In this document: positions 1 through 7,427 of the stretch, piece by piece
Layout of the letters: every line of letters starts with the position of its first letter
How positions within the stretch are numbered: the stretch's first letter is position 1
NCBI GenBank assembly: GCA_002329325.1
Contig: DCTX01000048.1
Location: 32,631-56,326 of the forward strand
Source of the DNA: Anaerolineales bacterium UBA1429
Lineage (GTDB): Bacteria > Chloroflexota > Anaerolineae > UBA1429
DNA length: 23,696 nucleotides
Reading direction: 5' to 3'
Made by a program: the position numbers and the translations under genes
Notes under the pieces: model-generated
Seen by the model: only the letters and a program-made list of their open reading frames with translations
Told to the model about the DNA's origin: nothing
Databases searched by the model: none

Positions 1-50
1 TCGCGATACACCATCGAGCCATAACGATCCGACGCAGCTTCGTACGGCAT
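1..50 (-). CDS. Aldo/keto reductase, N-terminal fragment (cut by window edge)
   Basis: Only the first 16 codons are present; they read MPYEAASDRYGSMVYR. This resembles the N-terminus of aldo/keto reductases of the YghZ (L-glyceraldehyde-3-phosphate reductase) type, which begin with a short leader, an RY-x-SM-x-YR element and then the first strand of the barrel. The ATG is preceded by a strong ribosome binding site, GGAGG with 5 bases of spacing (51-60), and a promoter candidate lies at 99-127. These enzymes are NADPH-dependent carbonyl reductases of the cytoplasm. The family call rests on a short stretch, so it is tentative; that a gene starts here is much surer. Confidence 0.55.
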   Translation of the reverse strand, partial: MPYEAASDRYGSMVYR

Positions 51-98
51 GGCAACCTCCATCCTATGCGTCATCATGCGAACCAGTCTCACCCGCCA

Positions 99-127
99 AC
101 TATAGCCGCATCGTCCGGGCGCGGCAA
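99..127 (-). promoter_or_regulatory. Candidate sigma-70-type promoter for the aldo/keto reductase gene
   Basis: Read on the minus strand, a -35 TTGCCG (127-122) is followed after 17 bases by a -10 TATAGT (104-99). Each box is four or five of six to consensus. Transcription would start about 40 bases upstream of the ATG at 50. A CGCAT direct repeat with 5-base spacing lies between the -10 and the gene. Confidence 0.45.
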
Positions 128-173
128 GCGTCGCGGCCAGGGCGCGGCGAAGGGCGAGCCCGCCTGAAGGGCA

Positions 174-206
174 CGGGCCTCCCGCCCGCCCTGGGCCGGA
201 GGCCCG
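174..206. terminator. GC-rich stem-loop downstream of the PdxA-like gene
   Basis: The arms CGGGCCTCC (174-182) and GGAGGCCCG (198-206) pair perfectly over 9 bp. After one C-C mismatch, 4 inner bases (184-187 with 193-196) also pair. The structure sits about 45 bases past the stop codon of the PdxA-like gene. There is no T-run on either side, so it may be a weak or factor-assisted terminator or a transcript 3' end stabiliser. Confidence 0.35.
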
Positions 207-251
207 CCCAGACGTGGGGCCTCGGGCCGCGCCCTGACGCGGCCACACACG

Positions 252-1268
252 TCACCGAGCGGCCAGCTTGCCCGCTGCCAACTGGGCGGCCAGCAGCAGC
301 GCCTCCACCATGCTCTCCTCGCTGGCGACGCCCTTCCAGGCGATGTCAAAGGCGGTGCCATGGTCCACCGATGTGCGCACCACCGGCAGCCCCAGGGTCA
401 CCGTCACGCTGCGCTCGAAGCCGTGGGTCTTGATGGGGATGTGGCCCTGATCGTGATACATGGCCACTACCACGTCGAACTCTCCGCGGATGGCCCGGAA
501 AAAGATCGAATCCGCCGGGATGGGGCCGCTGGCGGCGATGCCCTCGCCCTGGGCCGCCTGGACGGCCGGGCCGATGGCTTCGATCTCCTCGCGGCCCATC
601 AGCCCCTCGTCGCCGCCGTGGGGGTTCAGCGCCGCCACGGCGATGCGCGGCTGGCGGATGCCCATCTGCTTGAGGCCCGCATCGGTGAGCTGGATCGTCT
701 CCAACACATTCTCGACCGTCATCTGCGAGGCCACCCGGCTCAGGGGCACGTGACGGGTGACATGCACCACCTTGAGTCCCGTGGTGGCCAGCATGGTGGT
801 CACCCGCTCCTCGCCCAGGAGGGCGGCCAGCAGCTCGGTGTGGCCGATGAAATCGATACCGGCGGCCTTGAGGGCGGCCTTGTTGATGGGGCCGGTGCAG
901 ATCGCGTCGGCCTGGCCCGCCAGGGTGAGGGCGACGGCGCGCTCGATGTAGGCCACCGCGGCGCGGGCGCACTCGGCCGAGACGGCGCCGGGCCGCAGGC
1001 TCTCGGCGCTCATCTGCGCCAGATCCAGCGCATCGGGCGCGGCGGCGTCATAGACGGCCTCGGCGGGATCGCCGATGGCGCGCAGGGCGGGGGCCTGCAC
1101 CAGGGCCGCCGCCTTGTTGAGGATACCGGCATCACCCACCACCAGGGGGCGGCAGGCCTCCCACACCTCGGGGTGCGCCAGGGCGCGCACGGTCACCTCG
1201 GGCCCGACGCCGGCGGGGTCGCCCATGGTGATGGCGACAATCGGTTTGCGCTCAGTTGAATCGGCCAC
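252..1268 (-). CDS. pdxA: PdxA-family 4-phospho-hydroxyacid dehydrogenase (PdxA2-like)
   Basis: A 338-residue protein of the PdxA family, close to the usual 330 residues. PdxA oxidises 4-phosphohydroxy-L-threonine in pyridoxal phosphate synthesis; PdxA2 relatives oxidise D-erythronate- or D-threonate-4-phosphate. The metal-binding histidines are all visible: H173 (TRHVPLS), H217 (LNPHGGD) and H272 (YHDQG). The N-terminal MGDPAGVGPE and the SVDHGTAFDIA segment are also classic. HIPIK after YHDQG is the form I associate with PdxA2, where the E. coli PdxA has LPVLK. The start is GTG, chosen because AAAGGAG lies 4 bases upstream. No pdxJ is nearby, and neighbours are an ABC exporter and a sugar-type aldo/keto reductase. 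The family is certain; the substrate is not. Confidence 0.9.
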   Translation of the reverse strand: MADSTERKPIVAITMGDPAGVGPEVTVRALAHPEVWEACRPLVVGDAGILNKAAALVQAPALRAIGDPAEAVYDAAAPDALDLAQMSAESLRPGAVSAECARAAVAYIERAVALTLAGQADAICTGPINKAALKAAGIDFIGHTELLAALLGEERVTTMLATTGLKVVHVTRHVPLSRVASQMTVENVLETIQLTDAGLKQMGIRQPRIAVAALNPHGGDEGLMGREEIEAIGPAVQAAQGEGIAASGPIPADSIFFRAIRGEFDVVVAMYHDQGHIPIKTHGFERSVTVTLGLPVVRTSVDHGTAFDIAWKGVASEESMVEALLLAAQLAAGKLAAR

Positions 1269-1328
1269 GGATCTCCTTTGCAGGGGCGCCGGCGAACGCT
1301 GGCGCGTCCGCGGGGGCCCACGAGTGTC

Positions 1329-2126
1329 TCACTTCCATCGGGTCAGGATCGTCTCGCGCTGGAACAGGCGCACCGTCAGCCAGAGGATGCCGGCATTGAT
1401 CGCCAGCACCACCGGCAGGGTCCAGAGCAGCGTCATGGTGTTCAGGTACACCTTGCCCATCAGCACGGCGACGCTCACCCCGATCAGGGGCACGATAAAG
1501 AGCGCCGTCACCTGCTGGGCCGCCCGGGGGTCGTTCAGCCGCGAAGAGGCGATCACGCCGCCGCTGGCGGACAATACCGCGAATAGCGGGCTGTACACCA
1601 GCATCCCGATGGTCCACAGGGGGCGGACGAGATAGGCAAAGACGGCGGAGCTGGCCAGCAGGTAGGTGCCCAGGGCCGTCAGCACAAAGCTGCCCCAGGC
1701 GCCGATCACGGCGGGCGTCACGGCGGCGGCCACCTTGCCCACCAACAGCTCGGCGGTGCTGATGGGCGTCGCCAGGAGCGGCTCCAGGCTACGGGTCTCC
1801 TTTTCGCCGATGATGCTATAGGCCGCGATGTACACCGGCAGCGCCATGGGGATCAGCAACAGGTAGAACATGTACTGATCGTTGAGCACCGCCAGCGAGC
1901 GATCCAGCGAGTTCATGGCGGCCAGGGCCGGGGGCAGGCCGGGCGTGCCGTCGGGGATGATCGGCTCCTGCACCTGCTCGGGCATGCGCACCATCATCCA
2001 GGTAGTGCCCAGGATCATGCCCACCATGAGCAGGGGCAGCAGGAACAGCATGATCACCACCATCTTGTTCTTGCGCATATCCAGCCACTCTTTGCGCATG
2101 ATCACGGCGATGCGATGTCCGTTCAT
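1329..2126 (-). CDS. ABC-2 type exporter permease
   Basis: A 265-residue integral membrane protein, the permease half of an ABC exporter whose ATPase is encoded immediately upstream. After a cytoplasmic start (residues 1-20) come a first membrane segment at about 23-44, a loop of about 45 residues, and further hydrophobic segments near 87-104, 136-160, 170-192, 206-224 and 232-254. The ABC-2 hallmark IIGEKETRSLEPLLATP lies at 105-121, between the second and third segments, where it contacts the ATPase. The start codon overlaps the ATPase stop as ATGA (2123-2126), implying translational coupling. The substrate cannot be told; NatB-like sodium export and drug or lipid export are all possible. 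Confidence 0.88.
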   Translation of the reverse strand: MNGHRIAVIMRKEWLDMRKNKMVVIMLFLLPLLMVGMILGTTWMMVRMPEQVQEPIIPDGTPGLPPALAAMNSLDRSLAVLNDQYMFYLLLIPMALPVYIAAYSIIGEKETRSLEPLLATPISTAELLVGKVAAAVTPAVIGAWGSFVLTALGTYLLASSAVFAYLVRPLWTIGMLVYSPLFAVLSASGGVIASSRLNDPRAAQQVTALFIVPLIGVSVAVLMGKVYLNTMTLLWTLPVVLAINAGILWLTVRLFQRETILTRWK

Positions 2127-3046
2127 TGGGCCGCCTCCCTGGCCTCGCGCATCAGGTCAAAGTAGACCTGCTCCAGCGAGTGCTCCTCTTCTTCGATGTA
2201 TTGAATCTCGCCGCCCGCTGCCAGCAGCGCCCGCACCAGCTCCGGGTTCTGGGCCTCGGGCTCGTCCAGGGCGACCCGCAGACCGCCCTCAATGGGCGTC
2301 ACGCCACGCACAAAGGGCAGCGCCTCGACGGCCGCCCGCAGCCCGGGCGACACGGCGCGCAGCCGCACCCGCACCGAGCGGCCATAGAGGCCCCGGCGCA
2401 GGTTGGCGGGCGTATCTACGCGGATAAGCCGCCGGCGGATCACCGCAACGCGATCGCACAGGCGGTCGGCCTCGTCCAGGTTGTGGGTGCAGACAAAGAT
2501 GGTGCGCCCCTGGCCGCGCAGCGTCTCCACAAAGTCGCGCACGACCCGGGCCGCCTCGGGGTCCAGCCCGGAGGTGGGCTCGTCCAAAAAGAGCACGGGG
2601 GGCTCGTGGAGCAGGGCGCGGGCGATGGCCAGCTTCTGCTGCATGCCCTTGGAGAAGCCGCCCACCGGCTCGTCCCGCCGCTCCCACAACTCCAGCAGGG
2701 TCAGGTACTTTTTCACCTGGCCTTGCGGATCGGCGATGCCGTGGAGCCCGGCATAGACGCCCAGGTTCTCGCTGGCCGTCAGCCGAGGGTAGAGTCCGGG
2801 GGCCTCGGTGAGCAGGCCTACCGAGGCGCGCACCGCCTGATCGTCCACGCCGAGCTGGTGACCGTTGATCCAGGCCTCGCCGGCCGTGGGCGCGATCAGC
2901 CCGGTAAGTATGCGCACCGTTGTGGTCTTGCCGGCGCCGTTGGGTCCCAGGAAGCCAAACACCTCGCCGCGACGCACCTCGAGGGTCACGTTGTCCACTG
3001 CCAGGTTGCCGTTGAACCGCCTGGTCAGCCCTTCCGCTCGGATCAT
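2123..3046 (-). CDS. ABC exporter ATP-binding protein
   Basis: A 307-residue nucleotide-binding protein that powers the permease encoded downstream. Walker A GPNGAGKT is at 34-41, signature SKGMQ at 132-136, Walker B VLFLDEP at 151-157, D-loop SGLDPE after it, and switch histidine H188. About 80 residues beyond the ATPase core form the C-terminal extension typical of the CcmA/NatA-type exporters. An upstream TTG at 3073 could extend the protein by nine residues, but the ATG at 3046 has GGGGAGG 5 bases upstream and begins exactly where the family does (MIRAEGLTRRF). The gene is preceded by a good promoter (3076-3104) and diverges from the lipase-like gene. Confidence 0.92.
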   Translation of the reverse strand: MIRAEGLTRRFNGNLAVDNVTLEVRRGEVFGFLGPNGAGKTTTVRILTGLIAPTAGEAWINGHQLGVDDQAVRASVGLLTEAPGLYPRLTASENLGVYAGLHGIADPQGQVKKYLTLLELWERRDEPVGGFSKGMQQKLAIARALLHEPPVLFLDEPTSGLDPEAARVVRDFVETLRGQGRTIFVCTHNLDEADRLCDRVAVIRRRLIRVDTPANLRRGLYGRSVRVRLRAVSPGLRAAVEALPFVRGVTPIEGGLRVALDEPEAQNPELVRALLAAGGEIQYIEEEEHSLEQVYFDLMREAREAAQ

Positions 3047-3075
3047 GGGCGCCTCCCCAATTTGCTCAGGCAAGA

Positions 3076-3104
3076 ACGATAGCGTAACGGACTCGCACTG
3101 TCAA
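3076..3104 (-). promoter_or_regulatory. Sigma-70-type promoter of the ABC exporter operon
   Basis: On the minus strand a perfect -35 TTGACA (3104-3099) is followed after 17 bases by TATCGT (3081-3076), four of six to consensus. The predicted start site falls about 20-25 bases ahead of the ATG at 3046 and downstream of the alternative TTG codon at 3073, which further supports the shorter ATPase. It would drive the ATPase, the permease and perhaps the PdxA-like gene. Confidence 0.6.
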
Positions 3105-3181
3105 AACATCCGCAAGACCGCGCGTGAGGACGACTCCCTCTTGGTGGGCGCAGGTGTCTGGCTCGTCGGATCAGGCAGGGC

Positions 3182-3211
3182 TTGATCGGAGATGGCTCTC
3201 CGCACTATAGT
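3182..3211 (+). promoter_or_regulatory. Sigma-70-type promoter of the lipase-like gene
   Basis: A -35 TTGATC (3182-3187) and a -10 TATAGT (3206-3211) are separated by 18 bases, four and five of six to consensus. They lie 46 bases ahead of the ATG at 3257. With the divergent promoter at 3076-3104 they account for the whole 210-base gap between the two genes. Confidence 0.5.
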
Positions 3212-3256
3212 AGCGCCACATCGCCATCTGGCCGCGTCTGGCATGAAAGGAGCCCT

Positions 3257-4090
3257 ATGCAAGAGATCGGAGGCACCTTCCAGGGCGTGCGCGCAACGCC
3301 CCTCCACTACCAGGCCTGGCTGCCCGAGGCCGAGCCCCGCGCGACCGTGCTCATCGTCCACGGTTTGGGGGAGCATTGCGGGCGCTATGGCAACCTGGTC
3401 CACCACCTGGCGCCGCTGGGCTACGCCCTCTACGGGCTGGACCATGTGGGCCACGGCAGGTCCGGGGGACCGCGGGAGGGAGTCGAGCGCTTTGCCGACT
3501 ACACCGACACGCTGCACCTCTATGTCGAGATGGTGCGAGGCTGGCAGCCCGACGCCCCCCTCTACCTGCTGGGCCACAGCCTGGGCGGCCTGATCGCCGC
3601 CTGCTACCTGCTGGAGCATCAGGACGCCTGTGCAGGCGCCATCCTCTCGGCGCCCCTCATCGTCCCGGGCAACAGCGTCTCGTCCGCCACCATCCTGATC
3701 GCCCGGGTGCTCTCCACCCTGGCGCCCCGGCTGGGGGTGGCGCCCCTGGATGTCAGCGCCCTCTCGCGCGATCCCCAGGTGGTGGAGCGCTATGTGCAGG
3801 ATCCCCTGGTATACCACGGCAAGACGCCCGCGCGGCTGGGGGCCGAGTTGCTCAAGGCGATGCAGCGCGTGACCGGCTCCCTCGAACGGATCACCCTGCC
3901 CCTGCTGATCGTGCAGGGGGGCGCCGATAGGCTTGTCTCGCCCAGCGGCGCCCAGATGCTCTACGAGCGGGTCGGCTCCCCGGACAAGACCCTGCGGGTC
4001 TATCCAGAGCTGTACCACGAGGTGTTCAACGAGCCGGAACGCGCCCAGGTTCTGAACGACGTGGCCCAGTGGCTCGAGGCCAGGATCTAG
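3257..4090 (+). CDS. Alpha/beta hydrolase, monoacylglycerol-lipase-like
   Basis: A 277-residue serine hydrolase of the COG2267 lysophospholipase/monoglyceride lipase type, likely releasing fatty acids from monoacylglycerols or similar esters. The oxyanion-hole HGLGEH is at 35-40, the nucleophile elbow GHSLGG at 106-111 (Ser108), the acid is Asp224 (GGADRLV) and the base is His254 (ELYHEVFNE). A cap region lies between about 135 and 205. There is no signal peptide, so it should act in the cytoplasm. The reading frame is open upstream, but ATG 3257 is chosen because AAAGGAG lies just before it and a promoter sits at 3182-3211. It stands alone and converges with the medium-chain dehydrogenase gene, with only 16 bases between the stops. 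Confidence 0.88.
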   Translation: MQEIGGTFQGVRATPLHYQAWLPEAEPRATVLIVHGLGEHCGRYGNLVHHLAPLGYALYGLDHVGHGRSGGPREGVERFADYTDTLHLYVEMVRGWQPDAPLYLLGHSLGGLIAACYLLEHQDACAGAILSAPLIVPGNSVSSATILIARVLSTLAPRLGVAPLDVSALSRDPQVVERYVQDPLVYHGKTPARLGAELLKAMQRVTGSLERITLPLLIVQGGADRLVSPSGAQMLYERVGSPDKTLRVYPELYHEVFNEPERAQVLNDVAQWLEARI

Positions 4091-4106
4091 CCCATCGGCC
4101 TGCCGG

Positions 4107-5120
4107 CTACACCTGGCTCCAGTCAAAGATCACGCCGATGGAGCTGGCCCGCTCTGTCTGCAGGCGACGATAGACCTCCGGCGCCTCGGCGGGCGCATGG
4201 CGATGGGTGATCAGGTCGCTCACCCGCATGCGCTTCTGCAGGAGATAGTCATAGAACAGGGCGATGATCTCGCCCTCGGTCCACGGCGAGTGCTCCGAGT
4301 AGTGGGGCGCCGTGGCCATGGCGTGGATGCCCAGGATGGCGATGGCGTTACTCACCACCCCCGGCCCCAGGAACTGCTGCGTCGGCGTGGGGGTATCGCC
4401 CGTCAACACGACGCGGCCCAGGCGCCGCACCAGTTGCACGCACTGAGAGAGCACCGCCGGGTGGCCCGTCACGTCCCACACGGCGTCCAGCATGCGCCCG
4501 CCGGTGATCTCTTCCACGGCAGGGCGGGCCGCCTCGGCCGTGGCGCACAGGGCGTGGGTCGCGCCGTGGGCCAGGGCCCAATCCAGCCGGCCCTGCACTG
4601 TGTCAATGGCGATGATCTTGCGGGCCCCTGCCACATGGAGGTACTGGGTCACCAATTGGCCCAGCATGCCCAGGCCGACGACGCCCACCGTCTCGCCCAG
4701 GGCCAACTGGGCGCGGCGGACGGCCAGTTGGGTCGTGCAGGCCAGGGGCCCCCAGGCGCCCTCCTCAGCGCTCACCCCCTCCGGCACGACATAGGCGCGC
4801 TCCGGCGTGATGAGGGTGTACTGCTGGTGGGGCGAGGGGAGCAGCACCCTCCGGCCCTTCCAGGCGGGATCCAGGCCCGGCCCAACCTCCTCCACCCGCG
4901 CGACCATGCTATAGCCGGGGCGGAAGGGGTACTGGACCCATCGGGACCAGTTGGTGCCGGGATCAAAGATGCCCCGCAGGCAGTAGCTCTCGGTGCCGAT
5001 GCTGATGAGCGAGCGCTCGGCGCGGCACAGCATCTGGCCCTCTGCCGGCAGCCCCACCTCTTCCTGGCACAGCGTGATCTCGTTGGGCTGCGGAAAGCTG
5101 ATGTAGGTGGATTGAACCAT
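4107..5120 (-). CDS. Zinc-less medium-chain dehydrogenase/reductase (MDR family)
   Basis: A 337-residue member of the alcohol dehydrogenase (MDR) superfamily. The GroES-like domain spans about 25-130 and the Rossmann domain about 140-280, with dinucleotide-binding GLGMLG at 149-154. Asp173 (IAIDT) at the end of the second strand suggests NAD rather than NADP. The catalytic zinc ligands of classical alcohol dehydrogenases are absent: the usual Cys region reads ISIGTE (40-45) and the usual GHE motif reads PGYS (68-71). There is no four-cysteine structural zinc lobe. It is the last gene of the ThuA/SDR operon and probably oxidises a sugar or polyol derivative; substrate unknown. The ATG has a GGGGG run 8 bases upstream. 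Confidence 0.8.
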   Translation of the reverse strand: MVQSTYISFPQPNEITLCQEEVGLPAEGQMLCRAERSLISIGTESYCLRGIFDPGTNWSRWVQYPFRPGYSMVARVEEVGPGLDPAWKGRRVLLPSPHQQYTLITPERAYVVPEGVSAEEGAWGPLACTTQLAVRRAQLALGETVGVVGLGMLGQLVTQYLHVAGARKIIAIDTVQGRLDWALAHGATHALCATAEAARPAVEEITGGRMLDAVWDVTGHPAVLSQCVQLVRRLGRVVLTGDTPTPTQQFLGPGVVSNAIAILGIHAMATAPHYSEHSPWTEGEIIALFYDYLLQKRMRVSDLITHRHAPAEAPEVYRRLQTERASSIGVIFDWSQV

Positions 5121-5149
5121 GCTAGATTCCCCCTATTCGCTTGGGTAGA

Positions 5150-5176
5150 GGCTGCCGAGAGACGCCCCCGGCAGCC
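5150..5176 (-). other. Intercistronic stem-loop between SDR and MDR genes
   Basis: GGCTGCCG (5150-5157) and CGGCAGCC (5169-5176) form a perfect 8-bp stem with an 11-base loop in the 68-base gap between the short-chain and medium-chain dehydrogenase genes. No T-run follows on the transcribed strand, so it may lower expression of the last gene or protect the upstream message rather than stop transcription fully. Confidence 0.35.
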
Positions 5177-5188
5177 CGTTTCGCTGAT

Positions 5189-5935
5189 CTACCAGGGCCA
5201 CTCGACGCCTTGCCAATCGCGCAGCACCAGGCGCTCCTCGTCGGAGCGGGTGGCCACGTGGGGATCGTAGGCGCGCTCACGCAGAAAGTAGGCCAGGGCG
5301 GGCACGGCGGCCTCCTCAGGCTCCAGCTCGCCCTGGGTGTTCTTGGTGCCGCTCATGTAGGAGCGCACCCACCCCGGGTGGTAGAGCCGAAAGGTGTAGC
5401 CCTCGGGCCGCAGCCGATTGAACAGCATGCGCACCGCCATGTTCAGAGCCGCCTTGGAGGAGCAGTAGCCAAACCAGGAGGTCCGCTGAGCGCGGTTGAT
5501 GCTGCCCGCCTCGGAGGAGACGAAGCAGAGCCGCTTCATCTGGCCGCGATCGGTGAGGGGCAGGAACGCCTCCACCACCCGCAACGGCCCCAGGGCGTTG
5601 ACATTGTACAGCCGCTGCATCTCGGCATAGTCCTGCGCCTCGCGGATCTCCCGCTGCGAGGTGCGCGAGTTCACCCCGGCGTTGTTGATCAGCAGATCCA
5701 CGCGCCCGGCCTCCGCGGTGACCAGGGCAGCGGCGGCCTGTACCGAGGCCGTATCGCCCACGTCCAGCGGCACCAGGCGCAGGCGTTGGGGATAGCGGGC
5801 AGCCAGTTCGCTCAGGGCGGGCCACTCGGGCATGTACTGCCCCGCGAACACGCGCCAGCCCCTTTCGAGAAGTCGGGTCGTGAGGGCCAATCCCAGGCCG
5901 CGGTCAGCCCCCGTCACCAGGGCGATCTGTTCCAT
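5189..5935 (-). CDS. Short-chain dehydrogenase/reductase, paralogue A
   Basis: A 248-residue classical SDR. Cofactor motif TGADRGLG is at 8-15, the NNAG motif at 84-87, and the catalytic residues are Ser140/141 (FVSSEAGS), Tyr157 and Lys161 (YCSSK). It is a tandem duplicate of the next upstream gene: residues 1-80 match it at 65 of 80 positions by hand count, while the loop after NNAG and the C-terminal part (about 195-235) differ, so substrates may differ. The frame extends to 5968, but ATG 5935 is chosen because GGAGGAG lies 6 bases upstream and it matches the paralogue's start. It probably oxidises a hydroxyl of a sugar-like compound with NAD(P) in the cytoplasm; exact reaction unknown. 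Confidence 0.87.
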   Translation of the reverse strand: MEQIALVTGADRGLGLALTTRLLERGWRVFAGQYMPEWPALSELAARYPQRLRLVPLDVGDTASVQAAAALVTAEAGRVDLLINNAGVNSRTSQREIREAQDYAEMQRLYNVNALGPLRVVEAFLPLTDRGQMKRLCFVSSEAGSINRAQRTSWFGYCSSKAALNMAVRMLFNRLRPEGYTFRLYHPGWVRSYMSGTKNTQGELEPEEAAVPALAYFLRERAYDPHVATRSDEERLVLRDWQGVEWPW

Positions 5936-5955
5936 CTTGCGCTCCTCCGCGTCGG

Positions 5956-6669
5956 CTAGAAGGGCCATTCGCCCCCCAGGTAGTCAATCAGCACCAGGCG
6001 ATCCTCGTCCTCCCGCGGCCTGACAAAGTAGGCCAGGGCGGGCACGGCCGCCTCCTCCGGCTCCATATCCGCGTGCATACCTTTGCGCCCCGACATATAG
6101 CCGCGCATCCACCCGGGGTGATAGAGCCGGAAGGTGTAGCCCTCACGACGCAGGCTGTTGAACAGCAGCCTGACGATCATGTTCAGGGCCGTTTTGGACA
6201 TGCCATAGCCGTACCCCTGATCGCGGTGGGCCAGGGCCACGCTGCCCGCCTCGGAGGAGACAAAGCAGAGCCGCTTCATCTGGCCGCGGTCCAGCAGGGG
6301 CAGGAACGCCTCCACCATGCGCAGCCCTCCCAGCGAGTTGACGTTGTAGGCGCGCATCATGGCCTCATAGTCCAGTCCCTCACCCAGGACGCCGTGCCCG
6401 CCCGTGATGCCGGCGTTGCTGATCAGCAGGTCAACATGGTCGGCCTCGGCGGCGACCAGGGCGGCCGCGGCCTGCACCGAGGGCGTGTCGCCCACGTCCA
6501 GCGGCACCAGGCGCAGGCTCTGGGGGTGCTCGGCGACCAGCTCGCCCAGGGCGGGCCATTCGGGCATGTATTGCCCCGCGAATACGCGCCAGCCCTGCGC
6601 CAGCAGGCTGGCGGTCAACGCCAGCCCCAGCCCCCGGTCCGCGCCCGTTACGATGGCGATTCGTTCCAT
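5956..6669 (-). CDS. Short-chain dehydrogenase/reductase, paralogue B
   Basis: A 237-residue classical SDR, sister of the gene downstream with a 20-base gap. TGADRGLG is at 8-15, SNAG at 84-87 (a Ser where the sister has Asn), and the catalytic residues are Ser138/139, Tyr155 and Lys159 (YGMSK). It lacks about nine residues that the sister has near the C-terminus; both end in a GxEWP-aromatic tail, which suggests a shared quaternary contact. The frame is open to 6702, but ATG 6669 has GGGAG 6 bases upstream and begins at the family's usual first strand (MERIAIVTG). It lies 42 bases behind the ThuA-like gene in the same operon. Confidence 0.87.
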   Translation of the reverse strand: MERIAIVTGADRGLGLALTASLLAQGWRVFAGQYMPEWPALGELVAEHPQSLRLVPLDVGDTPSVQAAAALVAAEADHVDLLISNAGITGGHGVLGEGLDYEAMMRAYNVNSLGGLRMVEAFLPLLDRGQMKRLCFVSSEAGSVALAHRDQGYGYGMSKTALNMIVRLLFNSLRREGYTFRLYHPGWMRGYMSGRKGMHADMEPEEAAVPALAYFVRPREDEDRLVLIDYLGGEWPF

Positions 6670-6711
6670 ATTCCGCTCCCTTGGCAGACAGATTCGAGCC
6701 ATCCCGCCGTC

Positions 6712-7338
6712 TCAGCCCTCGCCCACGCACCAGGCCAGGGTGTTGCGCAGCAACGTCTGGAAGGACGGATGCTGCCAGACCTCGACGGTGTGGCCCGGCG
6801 TGAGGACGCACACGCGCCCCTTGCCCTCGGTCCGGGTCCAGCCGCCCGGCTGATCGCCGTGCTCGGATGTGGTAGTCAGGAACACGTCGACGGTGGGATC
6901 GTCCACGATCATGTGATAGTGCTCGTCCTTGAGGGTAAAGGGCTCCACGCCCTGGCACAGCGGATGTCCCGCGTGAGGCGTCACGGTCACGGGGCACTGC
7001 TCCGGATGCCGCTCAAAGACGCCGCCCATGAGGGCCCGCAGCGTGGGGGTGTCGGTATAGGTAGCCGTGCCCGAGTGCACCACCAGGAGGCCGCGCCCCG
7101 CGCGCACGTAGGCAGCAAAGGCCGCCTCCACCTCGGGCGTCACCCAGGGGTCGCGGTTCTCCGCCGAGACGTTGTTGGATTTGACAAAGAGGGTGACGGG
7201 ATAGCTCGCCATGGCCTCGGCGGACCAATCGCCCGCGTCCTCCACATAGTCGAAGGAATACCCCTGCATCAGGTCCAGCCCGGCGTGGGCCACCTTGGCG
7301 GGGTGCCAGTAGTCGTCGGCGATCACCAGAACGCGCAT
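6712..7338 (-). CDS. ThuA-like domain protein
   Basis: A 208-residue protein with the glutamine-amidotransferase-like fold of the ThuA (trehalose utilisation) family. Visible features are the first strand MRVLVIADD, a central AYVRAGRGLLVVHSGTATYTD (about 96-116) corresponding to the ThuA nucleophile-elbow region, HAGHPLCQGVEPF (about 142-154), DEHYHM, and GKGRVCVLTPGHTVEVW near the C-terminus. ThuA proteins take part in disaccharide catabolism through 3-keto sugars, though their chemistry is poorly known. It is the first gene of the operon that continues with two SDRs and an MDR dehydrogenase, which fits sugar oxidation. GAGGAGG lies 5 bases before the ATG, and a promoter overlaps a dyad at 7399-7427. 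Confidence 0.85.
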   Translation of the reverse strand: MRVLVIADDYWHPAKVAHAGLDLMQGYSFDYVEDAGDWSAEAMASYPVTLFVKSNNVSAENRDPWVTPEVEAAFAAYVRAGRGLLVVHSGTATYTDTPTLRALMGGVFERHPEQCPVTVTPHAGHPLCQGVEPFTLKDEHYHMIVDDPTVDVFLTTTSEHGDQPGGWTRTEGKGRVCVLTPGHTVEVWQHPSFQTLLRNTLAWCVGEG

Positions 7339-7391
7339 GAGAACCTCCTCCGTGGCCGGCCTGCCCGGCCCCTGCGGCTAGTAGAATGGAA

Positions 7392-7408
7392 CGGGCACAT
7401 GATGCCCG
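7392..7408. promoter_or_regulatory. Second dyad, CGGGCA-N5-TGCCCG, over the leftward -10
   Basis: CGGGCA (7392-7397) and TGCCCG (7403-7408) form a perfect 6-bp inverted repeat with 5 bases between them, a 17-bp dyad of the size a helix-turn-helix dimer reads. It covers the -10 box (7399-7404) of the ThuA operon promoter but not the flavin-reductase promoter, so it could control only the leftward operon. Confidence 0.35.
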
Positions 7409-7427
7409 AGCGCCGAGGCGGTGTCAA
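7399..7427 (-). promoter_or_regulatory. Promoter of the ThuA-SDR-SDR-MDR operon
   Basis: On the minus strand a perfect -35 TTGACA (7427-7422) is followed after 17 bases by CATCAT (7404-7399), four of six to consensus. The start site would be about 50 bases upstream of the ThuA-like ATG. The -35 lies in the left arm of the inverted repeat at 7417-7453. Confidence 0.5.

Noticed and set aside
71..90. CGCAT direct repeat between promoter and start of the aldo/keto reductase gene as an operator
   Set aside because: Only five bases repeated with a short spacer; too little to support a regulatory claim.
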